Positions 34,672 to 43,409 of a DNA stretch of 64,000 bases are shown piece by piece; position 1 is the stretch's first letter; the number at the start of each line of letters is the position of its first letter. The DNA is from JABMNT01 sp048262255 (lineage in GTDB: Bacteria; Pseudomonadota; Alphaproteobacteria; Rhodospirillales; Casp-alpha2). The position numbers were made by a program, and so were the translations under genes. Location of the stretch: NCBI GenBank assembly GCA_048262255.1, contig JBLXFH010000006.1, positions 62,001-126,000 on the forward strand. Reading direction: 5' to 3'. The notes below the pieces were generated by a model. The model ran no database searches, was not told the origin of the DNA, and was given only the letters and a program-made list of their open reading frames with translations.

Positions 34672-35946
34672 ATGAAGATTGCAATTCTCAAAGAACGCCG
34701 CCCCGGCGAGGCCCGTGTCGCTGTCTCTCCGGAAGTTGCCGGCAAGCTGATCGCCCTTGGTTTCGACGTTGCCGTCGAAAAAGGCGCAGGGGACGGCGCA
34801 TCCTTCCCTGATGATGCCTATAAGGCCGCTGGTGCCTCGATTGCGGCGACCGCTACTGCAACTCAGAAAGATGCCGGGATGATCCTTAAGGTTCAGGGGC
34901 CGGATGCCTCTGAAGTCTCAAAGATTGCAAAAGGCACAATCGTGATGGCGCATCTCAATGCGCAATCGGATGGTGCGGCCATTCAGGCCCTCGCCAAGGC
35001 GGGTATTACGGGCTTCGCCATGGAACTGATGCCGCGCATCACCCGGGCCCAGAGCATGGATATTTTGTCGAGCCAGTCCAACCTGATGGGCTACAAAGCC
35101 GTTCTCGATGCGGCGGGTGAGTTTGGTCGGGCTTTTCCGATGATGATGACAGCGGCTGGCACAATCGCACCGGCCAAAGCCTTTATCATGGGGGTCGGCG
35201 TTGCCGGCCTTCAGGCCATCGCCACGGCCAAGCGGCTGGGCGCCGTTGTGACCGCGACGGATGTGCGCCCGGCAACCAAAGAACAGGTGGAAAGCCTGGG
35301 TGGCAAGTTTCTGGTCGTTGATCCGGAAATGGAAAAAGATGCACAGACCGAAGGTGGCTATGCCAAACAGATGCCGCCTGAATATTTCGAAAAACAAAAG
35401 AAGGTCGTCGCGGAACATATCAAAAAGCAGGATATTGTTATCACAACGGCGCTCATTCCGGGCCGTCCGGCACCGGTGCTGATCACCAAAGAGATGGTCA
35501 TGAGCATGCAGCCGGGTTCTGTGATTGTCGATCTGGCGGTTGAGGCTGGCGGCAACTGCGAGCTTTCGAAGCTTGGTGAAACGGTAATCACACCCAACGG
35601 GGTCAAAATCATTGGTCATGCCAATGTGGCAGCCCGTCTGGCTGTTGATGCCAGCGCCCTGTTTGCCCGCAATCTTCTGAACTTCATCAAGCCGTTTGTG
35701 GATGCCGAGTCGAAAGAATTTGTGATCGACTGGGCGGATGAGGTTGTTAAGGGAACGCTGGTGACGAAAGACGGAAAAGTTGTCAATGAGCGGGTTGCCA
35801 GCGGCACTTCGGCCAAGCCGAAAGCCAAATCGGCAGCAAAAAAACCTGCGGCTAAAAAACCCGCAGCCAAGAAACCCGCTGCAAAAAAACCGGCAGAAAG
35901 CAAAGCCGCGCCTGAAAAAGCGCCAGACGAAGGTAAGGGGAATTAA
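34672..35946 (+). CDS. pntAA: NAD(P) transhydrogenase subunit alpha 1 (PntAA)
   Basis: The NAD(H)-binding domain I subunit of the proton-translocating transhydrogenase that makes NADPH. Typical parts are MKIAILKERRPGEARVAVSP, the RITRAQSMDILSSQSNLMGY segment, the Rossmann motif GVGVAGLQAIATAKRLGAVV and the acidic ATDVRP. Residues 1-380 complete the usual length. The last ~45 residues are an unusual Lys/Ala/Pro tail with four AAKKP repeats. The protein starts the pntAA-pntAB-pntB operon with 3- and 12-base gaps, the three-gene form common in Alphaproteobacteria. Confidence 0.96.
   Translation: MKIAILKERRPGEARVAVSPEVAGKLIALGFDVAVEKGAGDGASFPDDAYKAAGASIAATATATQKDAGMILKVQGPDASEVSKIAKGTIVMAHLNAQSDGAAIQALAKAGITGFAMELMPRITRAQSMDILSSQSNLMGYKAVLDAAGEFGRAFPMMMTAAGTIAPAKAFIMGVGVAGLQAIATAKRLGAVVTATDVRPATKEQVESLGGKFLVVDPEMEKDAQTEGGYAKQMPPEYFEKQKKVVAEHIKKQDIVITTALIPGRPAPVLITKEMVMSMQPGSVIVDLAVEAGGNCELSKLGETVITPNGVKIIGHANVAARLAVDASALFARNLLNFIKPFVDAESKEFVIDWADEVVKGTLVTKDGKVVNERVASGTSAKPKAKSAAKKPAAKKPAAKKPAAKKPAESKAAPEKAPDEGKGN
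35833..35892 (+). repeat. Four 15-base units encoding AAKKP in pntAA
   Basis: Four in-frame tandem units each encode Ala-Ala-Lys-Lys-Pro and differ mainly at third codon positions. They form a basic, histone-H1-like tail on PntAA. Confidence 0.9.
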
Positions 35947-35949
35947 ATC

Positions 35950-36369
35950 ATGGATGCTGCGACTTTAGCGGATCAAGCCTCCAAACTGGCGACGGGTGCC
36001 GCACAGCTCTCCGAAGCCGCGGAAAAACTGGCACAACAATCAACCGAATTGGTTGTTGCCCAAGCCCCTGCATTGGCTGGAACGGGAAGTTCCTTCCTGT
36101 CTCTGTTTACGATTTTCGTGATGGCCTGCTTTGTTGGCTATTATGTGGTCTGGAGCGTCACTCCGGCGCTGCATTCACCCCTGATGGGCGTGACCAACGC
36201 CATTTCGTCGGTCATTATCGTTGGCGGTCTGCTGGCTGCCGGGCCTGCGGGCATGGACTTCTCGAAAGTAATGGGCTTCCTGGCCGTGACATTGGCATCC
36301 GTCAATATCTTCGGCGGGTTTATTGTCACTCAGCGAATGCTGGCGATGTTCAAGAAAAAGACGAAATAG
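35950..36369 (+). CDS. pntAB: NAD(P) transhydrogenase subunit alpha 2 (PntAB)
   Basis: A 139-aa membrane subunit carrying the first group of transmembrane helices of domain II. After a soluble Ala/Gln-rich start come FLSLFTIFVMACFVGYYVVW, the conserved TPALHSPLMGVTNAISSVII, and NIFGGFIVTQRMLAMFKKK at the end. It lies between pntAA and pntB and completes the proton channel with PntB. Confidence 0.96.
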   Translation: MDAATLADQASKLATGAAQLSEAAEKLAQQSTELVVAQAPALAGTGSSFLSLFTIFVMACFVGYYVVWSVTPALHSPLMGVTNAISSVIIVGGLLAAGPAGMDFSKVMGFLAVTLASVNIFGGFIVTQRMLAMFKKKTK

Positions 36370-36381
36370 GGGGCTCAAATT

Positions 36382-37779
36382 ATGGAATCAGGACTTACAG
36401 GTTACGCCTACCTCGTTTCGGCAATTTTCTTCGTGTTTGCCTTGCGCGGTTTGAGCTCTCCGGAATCATCACGCCGCGGCAATATGTTTGGCATCATCGG
36501 CATGGTCATCGCCATTGTGACAACGCTGAACGCACCGGGTGTGCTCAGTTATGAAATGATTATCGTCGGCATTCTGATCGGTGGCAGCATCGGAACTTTC
36601 CTCGCGATCAAGATCCAGATGACGGCATTGCCGCAACTGGTTGCAGCCTTTCACAGCCTCGTTGGTCTGGCGGCGGTATTTGTGGCCACGGCAACGCTTT
36701 ATGACCCTGCGGCCTTTGGTCTGGGAACCCGTGGTAATATTGCCGGGGCCAGTCTGGTTGAAATGGCCTTGGGCACGGTTGTCGGCGCGATCACCTTCTC
36801 AGGCTCCGTGATCGCCTTTGCCAAGTTGCAGGGCATCATGTCGGGCGCGCCCATCACGTTTAAGTTCCAGCATCCGCTGAACGCGGTTATTGCCCTGGTT
36901 ATCGTGTATGCGCTTGTCTCATTCGTGCAAACCGAAGCCTACGGCATGTTCTGGTTCATGGTTGTCCTGGCTTTCCTGATCGGCTTTTTGATCATTATCC
37001 CTATTGGCGGGGCGGATATGCCGGTTGTTGTCTCCATGCTCAACTCCTATTCGGGCTGGGCGGCTTGCGGCATTGGTTTTACGCTCTCCAACCCGGCGCT
37101 GATCATCACCGGAGCCCTTGTCGGGTCTTCGGGTGCGATCCTCAGCTATATCATGTGTAAAGGCATGAACCGCTCGATCTTCAACGTTCTGCTGGGCGGC
37201 TTTGGCAGCGACAGCGGCGGGGCGGCTGCGGCAGCGGGCGGTGGTGCCGAGCGTCCGGTCAAATCGGGCGCTGCGGACGATGCGGCCTTCCTGATGAAAA
37301 ACGCCTCCAAGGTCATCATTGTTCCGGGATACGGCATGGCCGTCGCCCAGGCCCAGCATGCCTTGCGTGAGATGGCCGATGTTCTGAAAGCTGAGGGCGT
37401 TGATGTGCGCTACGCCATCCACCCGGTCGCCGGGCGGATGCCGGGGCATATGAACGTTTTGCTGGCGGAAGCCAATGTGCCCTATGATGAGGTGTTTGAG
37501 CTGGAAGAGATCAACAACGAGTTCTCGACCGCCGATGTGGCGTTTGTGATCGGCGCCAATGACGTAACCAACCCGGCCGCGAAAACAGACCCAACCAGCG
37601 CCATCTACGGCATGCCCATTCTGGACGTGGCGAAAGCCGGTTCCGTGCTGTTCATCAAGCGCTCCATGGCGTCCGGTTATGCCGGTGTCGATAACGAACT
37701 GTTCTTTGAAGACAACACCATGATGCTATTTGGTGACGCCAAGAAAATGACAGAAGAGATTGTTCAGGCGCTGGGGTAA
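36382..37779 (+). CDS. pntB: NAD(P) transhydrogenase subunit beta (PntB)
   Basis: The 465-aa subunit has about eight membrane helices in its N-terminal half, with GGADMPVVVSMLNSYSGWAA conserved. The NADP(H)-binding domain III follows: KVIIVPGYGMAVAQAQHALR, YAIHPVAGRMPGHMNVLLAE, and VIGANDVTNPAAKTDPTSAI. It ends the pnt operon, followed by a strong hairpin terminator. Confidence 0.98.
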   Translation: MESGLTGYAYLVSAIFFVFALRGLSSPESSRRGNMFGIIGMVIAIVTTLNAPGVLSYEMIIVGILIGGSIGTFLAIKIQMTALPQLVAAFHSLVGLAAVFVATATLYDPAAFGLGTRGNIAGASLVEMALGTVVGAITFSGSVIAFAKLQGIMSGAPITFKFQHPLNAVIALVIVYALVSFVQTEAYGMFWFMVVLAFLIGFLIIIPIGGADMPVVVSMLNSYSGWAACGIGFTLSNPALIITGALVGSSGAILSYIMCKGMNRSIFNVLLGGFGSDSGGAAAAAGGGAERPVKSGAADDAAFLMKNASKVIIVPGYGMAVAQAQHALREMADVLKAEGVDVRYAIHPVAGRMPGHMNVLLAEANVPYDEVFELEEINNEFSTADVAFVIGANDVTNPAAKTDPTSAIYGMPILDVAKAGSVLFIKRSMASGYAGVDNELFFEDNTMMLFGDAKKMTEEIVQALG

Positions 37780-37802
37780 GCCCCCAGCATCTGCCAGACA
37801 AC

Positions 37803-37832
37803 AAAAAGGGAGCCGGTTGGCTCCCTTTTTTG
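37803..37832 (+). terminator. Terminator after pntB
   Basis: AAAAAGGGAGCC and GGCTCCCTTTTT pair around a GGTT loop, with a continued T run on the plus strand, 24 bases after the pntB stop. Confidence 0.9.
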
Positions 37833-37948
37833 TATCAGATATTTGGCCTATATTTAGAGTTGGTAATTTTTCGAAAAGTTATTTGCGAAAAGAGAATCAG
37901 AAACATGATTACTGTGCGTCTATAGAAAAAACAGCCTGATTTAACAGC

Positions 37949-39190
37949 ATGCGGATAACTCACATATTTGTTCATTTTCATTTAAAGCACTACATCATGT
38001 TTGGTGTAGCGGTTTTCTTGATTGCATGTGCTGTACTAATCTATCTGATCCAAACTGGAGATCGGGGCTTAGGATTGTCTTCACGAACAGCCCGTATCAT
38101 TGAGGTTACGCGCCTAGAGACGTCCGATGCCAAGGTTTTGGGGTGGAATAAAGAAGGTTTGGATGAGGTCTTTGCTTACTTCGCCAAGTTAAGCACCGAT
38201 TCCTTCATGATTGTAACCGATGGTCAAATTGTCAGTGCCGTTGGAGATGTCACCAAACCGTATAATGTCCATTCTATACGTAAAGCGCTTCTCAGTGCCG
38301 TTGTCGGTCAGCATATTGGGACACAGCAGGGTCAGATACCACTCAGTGCAACACTGCAGGACCTTGGCATTGATGATTTTCCAATACCATTAACCGCATT
38401 ACAGAAAACAGCAACTGTCGATCATCTGTTAAAGAGCAAATCCGGGATAAACCATCCTTCAGCAGCTGAGGGCGGACTGACTGTAGAGAAAAACCGTCGG
38501 TTGGGTAAAGGTAATAACCAACCCGGAACAATCTGGGCTTATAACAACTGGGACTATAATGCCCTCACAACAATTTTTGAGATGCGTACGGGCCAAGCCG
38601 TGTCTGAGGCTTTTCTTAAAGGCTTTGCGGAACCGTCGGGTATGAAAGATTTCGAACCTGATGATGTTTCCTATCTCGGTGATCCGGAACGCTCAATTCA
38701 TAAATCGGCCGCTTTTCAGATGTCTGCGCGTGACTTGGCGATATTTGGTCAGGTTTATCTTAACAAAGGCCGCGTCAACACAAAGCAGCTCTTGCCCGCA
38801 TCCTGGGTCGAACGTATTGAAGCTGAGTATACACAGACGGGCCGACAAGACCTGAGATGGGGCCATAGTGATCTTTGGTGGTTACCGAATCCAGAGAGCG
38901 GATTACCAAAAGGTACCTATTGGGCCTGGGGGTTGGGCAATCAAGCGCTGTTTGTCGTTCCTGCGTGGAATACAGTGATCGTGGTTCAGTCAGATACAAA
39001 AGAGTTTCTCAAACGTTTTATACCTATGATAACGGACGAAAATCAGGATAGCGAAGCGGCACTATTAGAATTGATTCGGTCATGCAACAGCCGAAGTGGT
39101 CGTAAAAGCGAATATTGCATTGAGCATCGCTTTACGACACGGCGCGAATTCGAGGAACTCATCTCGCTTGTTGCCAAAGCCCGAATTTAG
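37949..39190 (+). CDS. Membrane-anchored serine hydrolase of the beta-lactamase/PBP4* family
   Basis: 413 aa with an N-terminal membrane anchor (residues ~17-35) and a periplasmic class-C-like serine hydrolase domain. The catalytic SxxK is Ser109-Ile-Arg-Lys112 in NVHSIRKALLSAVV. The second motif is Tyr198-Asn-Asn200 in GTIWAYNNWDYNAL. A late WAWGLGNQALFVVP fits the region of the third motif. Family members act as esterases, peptidases or cell-wall enzymes; resistance is not implied. No clear ribosome site precedes the ATG. Codon choice looks more AT-rich than in the neighbours, and the gene stands alone between two terminators, so acquisition by transfer is possible. Confidence 0.8.
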   Translation: MRITHIFVHFHLKHYIMFGVAVFLIACAVLIYLIQTGDRGLGLSSRTARIIEVTRLETSDAKVLGWNKEGLDEVFAYFAKLSTDSFMIVTDGQIVSAVGDVTKPYNVHSIRKALLSAVVGQHIGTQQGQIPLSATLQDLGIDDFPIPLTALQKTATVDHLLKSKSGINHPSAAEGGLTVEKNRRLGKGNNQPGTIWAYNNWDYNALTTIFEMRTGQAVSEAFLKGFAEPSGMKDFEPDDVSYLGDPERSIHKSAAFQMSARDLAIFGQVYLNKGRVNTKQLLPASWVERIEAEYTQTGRQDLRWGHSDLWWLPNPESGLPKGTYWAWGLGNQALFVVPAWNTVIVVQSDTKEFLKRFIPMITDENQDSEAALLELIRSCNSRSGRKSEYCIEHRFTTRREFEELISLVAKARI

Positions 39191-39274
39191 GGGAACGCAG
39201 GAGAAAGAGATATCGGCTCTCTGATTATTCGGACAGCTAAGCAAAAGCTACGGATATGCCGTTCAGACACGACA

Positions 39275-39305
39275 AAACCGCGCGGACTCGGGATTCGCGC
39301 GGTTT
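39275..39305 (-). terminator. Terminator after rpsU
   Basis: AAACCGCGCG and CGCGCGGTTT form a 10-bp stem with an 11-base loop. On the minus strand a TTTTG stretch follows. It lies 55 bases downstream of the rpsU stop. Confidence 0.75.
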
Positions 39306-39359
39306 AAAATCTTTTGAAGGGGCGAAGATGCGTCTTCGCCTGATCGATCGGAAAAGAGA

Positions 39360-39578
39360 CTAGAAGCCTTCGCGCTCGACGCGCTTGCGCTCCAGTTTGC
39401 GTGCCCGACGAACCGCTTCGGCCTTTTCACGGGCTTTGCGTTCTGACGGTTTTTCGTAAGCACGACGGAGTTTCATTTCACGGAAAATGCCTTCACGCTG
39501 CATTTTCTTTTTGAGGGCTTTTAAGGCCTGATCGACATTGTTGTCACGAACACTGACTTGCACGTTATCAATTCTCAC
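39360..39578 (-). CDS. rpsU: 30S ribosomal protein S21
   Basis: A small basic protein with the family core VRDNNVDQALKALKKKMQRE, then GIFREMKLRRAYEKPSERKA and an Arg/Lys-rich C-terminus. It binds the platform of the 30S subunit near the anti-Shine-Dalgarno sequence. The frame starts at GTG 39,578 (72 aa). Comparison with other alphaproteobacterial S21 proteins, which begin MQV, suggests the GTG at 39,563 (67 aa) as the alternative. Neither start has a strong ribosome site. Confidence 0.96.
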   Translation of the reverse strand: MRIDNVQVSVRDNNVDQALKALKKKMQREGIFREMKLRRAYEKPSERKAREKAEAVRRARKLERKRVEREGF

Positions 39579-39724
39579 TTCATGTTAGAGGTCACGGAAA
39601 TCAAGGACTTCCCTGTTGAGGTGCGGTTTCTACCACATCATATCGGGGTTGTGAAGGGCGAATTCGAACTTATTTATATGGTTGAAACGCTTGAAACCTG
39701 TGAGTTAGAGGCAGAATTTCACAA

Positions 39725-40279
39725 ATGGCCATATTGAAAATCGCCCGCATGGGTCATCCGGTGCTGGCAAACAAGAGCTTTCCTGTCGATGACCCGACGG
39801 ATCCGGAAATTCACATGTTGATCAACGATATGATCGACACCATGCGTGATGCGCCGGGGATTGGTCTGGCGGCGCCTCAGGTGCATGTCCCCAAGCGGGT
39901 CGTGGTTTTCTTTGTCCCGGCAGGGCGCACAGCCGATGGGGACGACGGGGTTCCGTTGACGGCGCTGATCAATCCGGTGATCGAACCGCTGACGGAGGAG
40001 CAGGAACTGGGTGTGGAGGGTTGTTTGTCACTGCCCGGAATGGCCGGAACCGTGCCGCGCTATACAAAAATCCGTTATTCGGCGCTATTGCCGTCGGGTG
40101 AGGAACTGGTCCGCGAGGCGGAAGGTTACCATGCCCGGGTGGTTCAGCATGAATGTGATCATCTGGATGGCATTCTATACCCAATGCGCATGGATGATCT
40201 GAGTTCGCTCGGTTATACTGATGAACTGCAAAAACAGAACGCAGTTGTTCAAGACGAGGCGGAGGAAAGCCATGGCTGA
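39725..40279 (+). CDS. def: Peptide deformylase
   Basis: Removes the formyl group from nascent proteins. The 184-aa protein has all three signature motifs: GIGLAAPQ (residues 45-52), EGCLSLPG with metal ligand Cys100, and QHECDHLDG with His142, Glu143 and His146. The downstream COQ9 gene overlaps its end by 8 bases. It is divergent from rpsU with about 145 bases between them. It does not stand next to fmt, so this may be one of several deformylase genes. Confidence 0.95.
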   Translation: MAILKIARMGHPVLANKSFPVDDPTDPEIHMLINDMIDTMRDAPGIGLAAPQVHVPKRVVVFFVPAGRTADGDDGVPLTALINPVIEPLTEEQELGVEGCLSLPGMAGTVPRYTKIRYSALLPSGEELVREAEGYHARVVQHECDHLDGILYPMRMDDLSSLGYTDELQKQNAVVQDEAEESHG

Positions 40280-40913
40280 CCGGCAAGACAGACGCGACAA
40301 GATTATCGAAGCCATGCTGCCCCATGTCGCCTTTGACGGATGGTCGGAAAGCGCCCTTGTCCAGGGCGCGATAGATGCCGGTTATCCTGAAAACATGGCG
40401 TGGCGGGCATTTCCTAACGGCATGACCGAAGTTGTTGATCACTTTGCCGACTGGTCCGACCGGCGCATGCTTGCAGCATTGGAAAAGCAAGACCTGGATG
40501 CCATGAAGGTCCGCGCGCGCATTCATGCCTGCGTCAAAACCCGAATCCAGATCAATGCACCTTACAAGGATGCCATCCGCCGGTTGTTGTCCTATCTGGC
40601 TTTGCCGGGGCATGCGCCCCTGGCGGCGCGTCTGGCCTGGCGTAGCTGTTCGGCCATGTGGTATGCATCGGGAGATCGGTCCGCTGACTGGAACCATTAT
40701 ACCAAACGCGGACTTCTGGTGGGGGTCTATAGTTCGACCCTCTTATACTGGATGGGCGATGACGGTGACGAGACGGGTGATTATCCCGAAACCTGGGCTT
40801 TTCTGGACCGCCGTATTTCCGATGTTCTAAAAACATTTGGTTTGCCCGGGCGCTTGAAAGCGGCATTGACGCGCATCCGTCCCTATGCCCCTCGGCACAC
40901 ATCGCGATCCTGA
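40272..40913 (+). CDS. coq9: COQ9-family ubiquinone biosynthesis protein
   Basis: A 213-aa protein of the COQ9 family. It has a TetR-like helical N-terminus (DKIIEAMLPHVAFDGWSESA, then AFPNGMTEVVDHFADWSDRR) and a C-terminal lipid-binding part with LALPGHAPLAARLAWRSCSA, WNHYTKRGLLVGVYSSTLLY and TWAFLDRRISDVLK. In mitochondria COQ9 presents ubiquinone intermediates to COQ7; a similar role is inferred here. The start at 40,272 is clear because GGAGGA precedes it by a few bases. It overlaps the def stop by 8 bases, suggesting coupling. Confidence 0.9.
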   Translation: MADRQDRRDKIIEAMLPHVAFDGWSESALVQGAIDAGYPENMAWRAFPNGMTEVVDHFADWSDRRMLAALEKQDLDAMKVRARIHACVKTRIQINAPYKDAIRRLLSYLALPGHAPLAARLAWRSCSAMWYASGDRSADWNHYTKRGLLVGVYSSTLLYWMGDDGDETGDYPETWAFLDRRISDVLKTFGLPGRLKAALTRIRPYAPRHTSRS

Positions 40914-41010
40914 TTTTTTTTATCCAGGGAGCGTTCAAGAGGTTAATTTGATTTAAGGGATTTCCGCTTAAATTATCTTTTTGGTGATTTCATAGAGTGG
41001 AAGACAAGCA

Positions 41011-42336
41011 ATGAATTATAAGATCCTGATCGTCGAAGATGATGAGATGATTCAGGGTTTCCTGCGCCTGACCCTTGAAAACGAGAACTATGTCGTTACC
41101 GCAGCCTCCAGTTTTGCAGAAATGCGGACGTTGTTTCCGCAGAATCCCTATGACCTGATCATTCTTGATCTGGGATTGCCGGATGGCGACGGGCTCGATC
41201 TGGTTAGCGAGATCAGGTCTGTGAGCACCGTGCCGATCCTTGTTTCCAGCGCCCGGCAAGGGGCCAGTGACCGGGTCGCCGCCCTTGAGCGCGGGGCAGA
41301 CGATTATTTGACCAAACCCTTTGATCCGGCGGAAATGATTTTGCGTCTGCGAAACCTGTTGGCCCGTTGTACGGCGGGGCAGGCAGCAGCCCAGCCCTCA
41401 GCGGGTGCCACAAACACATCGGCCCGAAGTGGTGGGCGGCGTGCATCTGACCATGCAGGCCCGACACCACCACAACCTCCGCAAATCAATTCCGGGCCTG
41501 TCCGTCCCGTAACAGAGCCTGCTTCCACACCTGAACCGCTCCCCGGTGCTGCTGCGGGCGTTGTCGAGCCTAGCCTGCAGGCTGCGTTAAAAAAATCAGC
41601 GCCGCCACCACCGCCGCCACAAGGCAAAGCCACAGGTAATATCGACAAATCAGTTATTATTGCCGGGGTATTGGCTATTCTGGCATTCGGTGGTGCCGGT
41701 TATTACTGGTACAACCAAACAATGAAAATGCCGACATGGGCAGGCGGTACAAATGAGACCGTTGCCGAGCGTCAGGACCGTTTGGCGGGCAGTTCCGGCG
41801 ATCAACAAAACAATGAAGAAACAGGCCAGCCACCGAGACGGGGGGGGCTGCAACCACCACCGGAACCGGATGTCCCGATTGCCCGGAGTGCGCAGCAGGG
41901 AACGACGGATGGTCTGTCACGCTCAGCGACGACAGGTGGAGGCACTCAGGATCTGAATTCAACAAATTCTCTGCCATCGACGGTAAGTCGGCGGCAGAGA
42001 GAATCCGAACTGGCGGCTCTGCCTGCAACCCCGCCAGCAATCGTAACAGATAACCGTTGTGACCCATTGCCGGATGTTAAATGGTGGCGCGTGAAAACTC
42101 ACCAACAGATCATCAATTTTGTGGATGAGAATCATAACGGTGACTGGCAACCCTATCTCAACAATTGGCGGTCCCGAATTACCAAGTTGCAGGATATTGC
42201 CGAGCGGGGATCCGGCATCAAAACCAGCACGGGCGAGATTCTGCAAGGAGAATCCCTGGCTGGCTATATCCGTGATACGGCGGATCGGATTAACATAATC
42301 TTGTGTTTGTCGCGGGAATCACGAAACAACAATTAG
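41011..42336 (+). CDS. Transmembrane response regulator with extracytoplasmic output domain
   Basis: 441 aa in an unusual order. Residues 1-120 are a complete receiver (Asp10/Asp11, phospho-acceptor Asp53 in IILDLGLPDGDG, Ser80, Lys102 in LTKPFDP). Residues ~121-212 are a Pro/Ala-rich linker. Residues ~214-232 are a transmembrane helix (VIIAGVLAILAFGGAGYYW). Residues ~233-345 are a Gln/Ser/Pro-rich spacer. Residues ~350-435 are a conserved-looking domain with WWRVKTHQQIINFVDENHNG, GDWQPYLNNW and two cysteines (Cys350, Cys432) that could form a disulfide. There is no DNA-binding domain. Phosphorylation inside would have to signal across the membrane. No kinase is adjacent; the next gene is of unknown function. 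Confidence 0.85.
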   Translation: MNYKILIVEDDEMIQGFLRLTLENENYVVTAASSFAEMRTLFPQNPYDLIILDLGLPDGDGLDLVSEIRSVSTVPILVSSARQGASDRVAALERGADDYLTKPFDPAEMILRLRNLLARCTAGQAAAQPSAGATNTSARSGGRRASDHAGPTPPQPPQINSGPVRPVTEPASTPEPLPGAAAGVVEPSLQAALKKSAPPPPPPQGKATGNIDKSVIIAGVLAILAFGGAGYYWYNQTMKMPTWAGGTNETVAERQDRLAGSSGDQQNNEETGQPPRRGGLQPPPEPDVPIARSAQQGTTDGLSRSATTGGGTQDLNSTNSLPSTVSRRQRESELAALPATPPAIVTDNRCDPLPDVKWWRVKTHQQIINFVDENHNGDWQPYLNNWRSRITKLQDIAERGSGIKTSTGEILQGESLAGYIRDTADRINIILCLSRESRNNN

Positions 42337-42455
42337 AAGGTTGCCACTTGATTGGCAGAGGGGCGAAATCTTCCCTGTCTGAGAATCTGGTTTTGGACTT
42401 CGCCTGCAGTCTGGCGTAAGATAAGCCACCAAGGTAACGAAAGCCGGTTTTACAG

Positions 42456-43379
42456 ATGTTCAGACAACAACCGCCACCTTTGAAAAAATCGGAAGAGCCG
42501 CGCAACGGGCAAGCCAGCTACGCAAGCATGGAACCGCCTCCTTTGCACAGAGAGCCACCGCAACCAGAAACCCCACCTTCCATTAAAGGGCCTGATCTGG
42601 CCGATCATTTTCTGCTGTGTTCTAAGCTCGGGCGTTATTTGACGGTCGAGGATGGCAGTCGTTTTGTGATCACAGATGATTTTCGCACCTCGCCGGTCAT
42701 TCCATCGGCGTCTGCCATTGCTGCTATATATTCAAAGGACTTTCTTGTCGCGCAGGCAGCCTTGCTGCCGCTGAGCCAGTCGGCGCAAAAAATGTCAACG
42801 CGTCAGCGCGATAAATTTGAGCGGTTGTTTGCCCTTATTGAAGAAGAAGCCCTGGCCGAACCGGTTAAAAATTCGGCGCGGGCGATCCGTGAAACTCATT
42901 TTCGCGGAGCGGAAATCCGGGCGCTGGAAGCTGAACTGGGTGATACGCTCAGCCCGGCGCGGGCGCGCTACCGGGATTTTCTGGGCGTTGTTAAAAAGCT
43001 CATGGACGGCAAAGTGACGGCGGGGCCTTTCCTTGACGAGTTTCGGGGCTTCACCCATGAAGTTGCCGGGCGGCTGGATTTTGGTATTTACAGCTTTTGT
43101 CTGGACCGTTTGATGGGAAGTACGCGCGTTCCCAGCAAGGTTAAAAAGCTGCTGGTCCTTGAAATTCTCAAATATCCGCCGGTGATCCGTCGTGAGTTGC
43201 TGACCAATATCCTGGCTTTCCCGGGGCAAAGCCAGGAACTCATCGATTTCGTTAAGTACATGATTCAAAACGAACTGGGAAAAACCGCAGCCATTGAGAT
43301 TGAACTGCTGGAAGCCTTTAAGCTGCAACGCCTGTCGGTGAGCGATATTGAAGGCAGTCTAGCCGCTGCGGCCAACTGA
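42456..43379 (+). CDS. Hypothetical protein downstream of the membrane response regulator
   Basis: 307 aa, not recognised. The first ~45 residues are Pro/Glu-rich and probably disordered (QPPPLKKSEEPRNG). The rest looks soluble and alpha-helical, with no signal peptide or membrane helix. Segments that may be useful for searching are DHFLLCSKLGRYLTVEDGSR, EEEALAEPVKNSARAIRETH and LEILKYPPVIRRELLTNILA. It follows the response regulator by 119 bases on the same strand and may act with it. It converges on purK. Confidence 0.75.
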   Translation: MFRQQPPPLKKSEEPRNGQASYASMEPPPLHREPPQPETPPSIKGPDLADHFLLCSKLGRYLTVEDGSRFVITDDFRTSPVIPSASAIAAIYSKDFLVAQAALLPLSQSAQKMSTRQRDKFERLFALIEEEALAEPVKNSARAIRETHFRGAEIRALEAELGDTLSPARARYRDFLGVVKKLMDGKVTAGPFLDEFRGFTHEVAGRLDFGIYSFCLDRLMGSTRVPSKVKKLLVLEILKYPPVIRRELLTNILAFPGQSQELIDFVKYMIQNELGKTAAIEIELLEAFKLQRLSVSDIEGSLAAAAN

Positions 43380-43409
43380 TTAGCGTCCAGAAATCCGCCG
43401 CCGCACCTT

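Noticed and set aside
37949..39190. Serine hydrolase as an antibiotic-resistance beta-lactamase
   Set aside because: It is membrane anchored, the motif set is that of general PBP4*/esterase-like proteins, and there is no ampR-type regulator.
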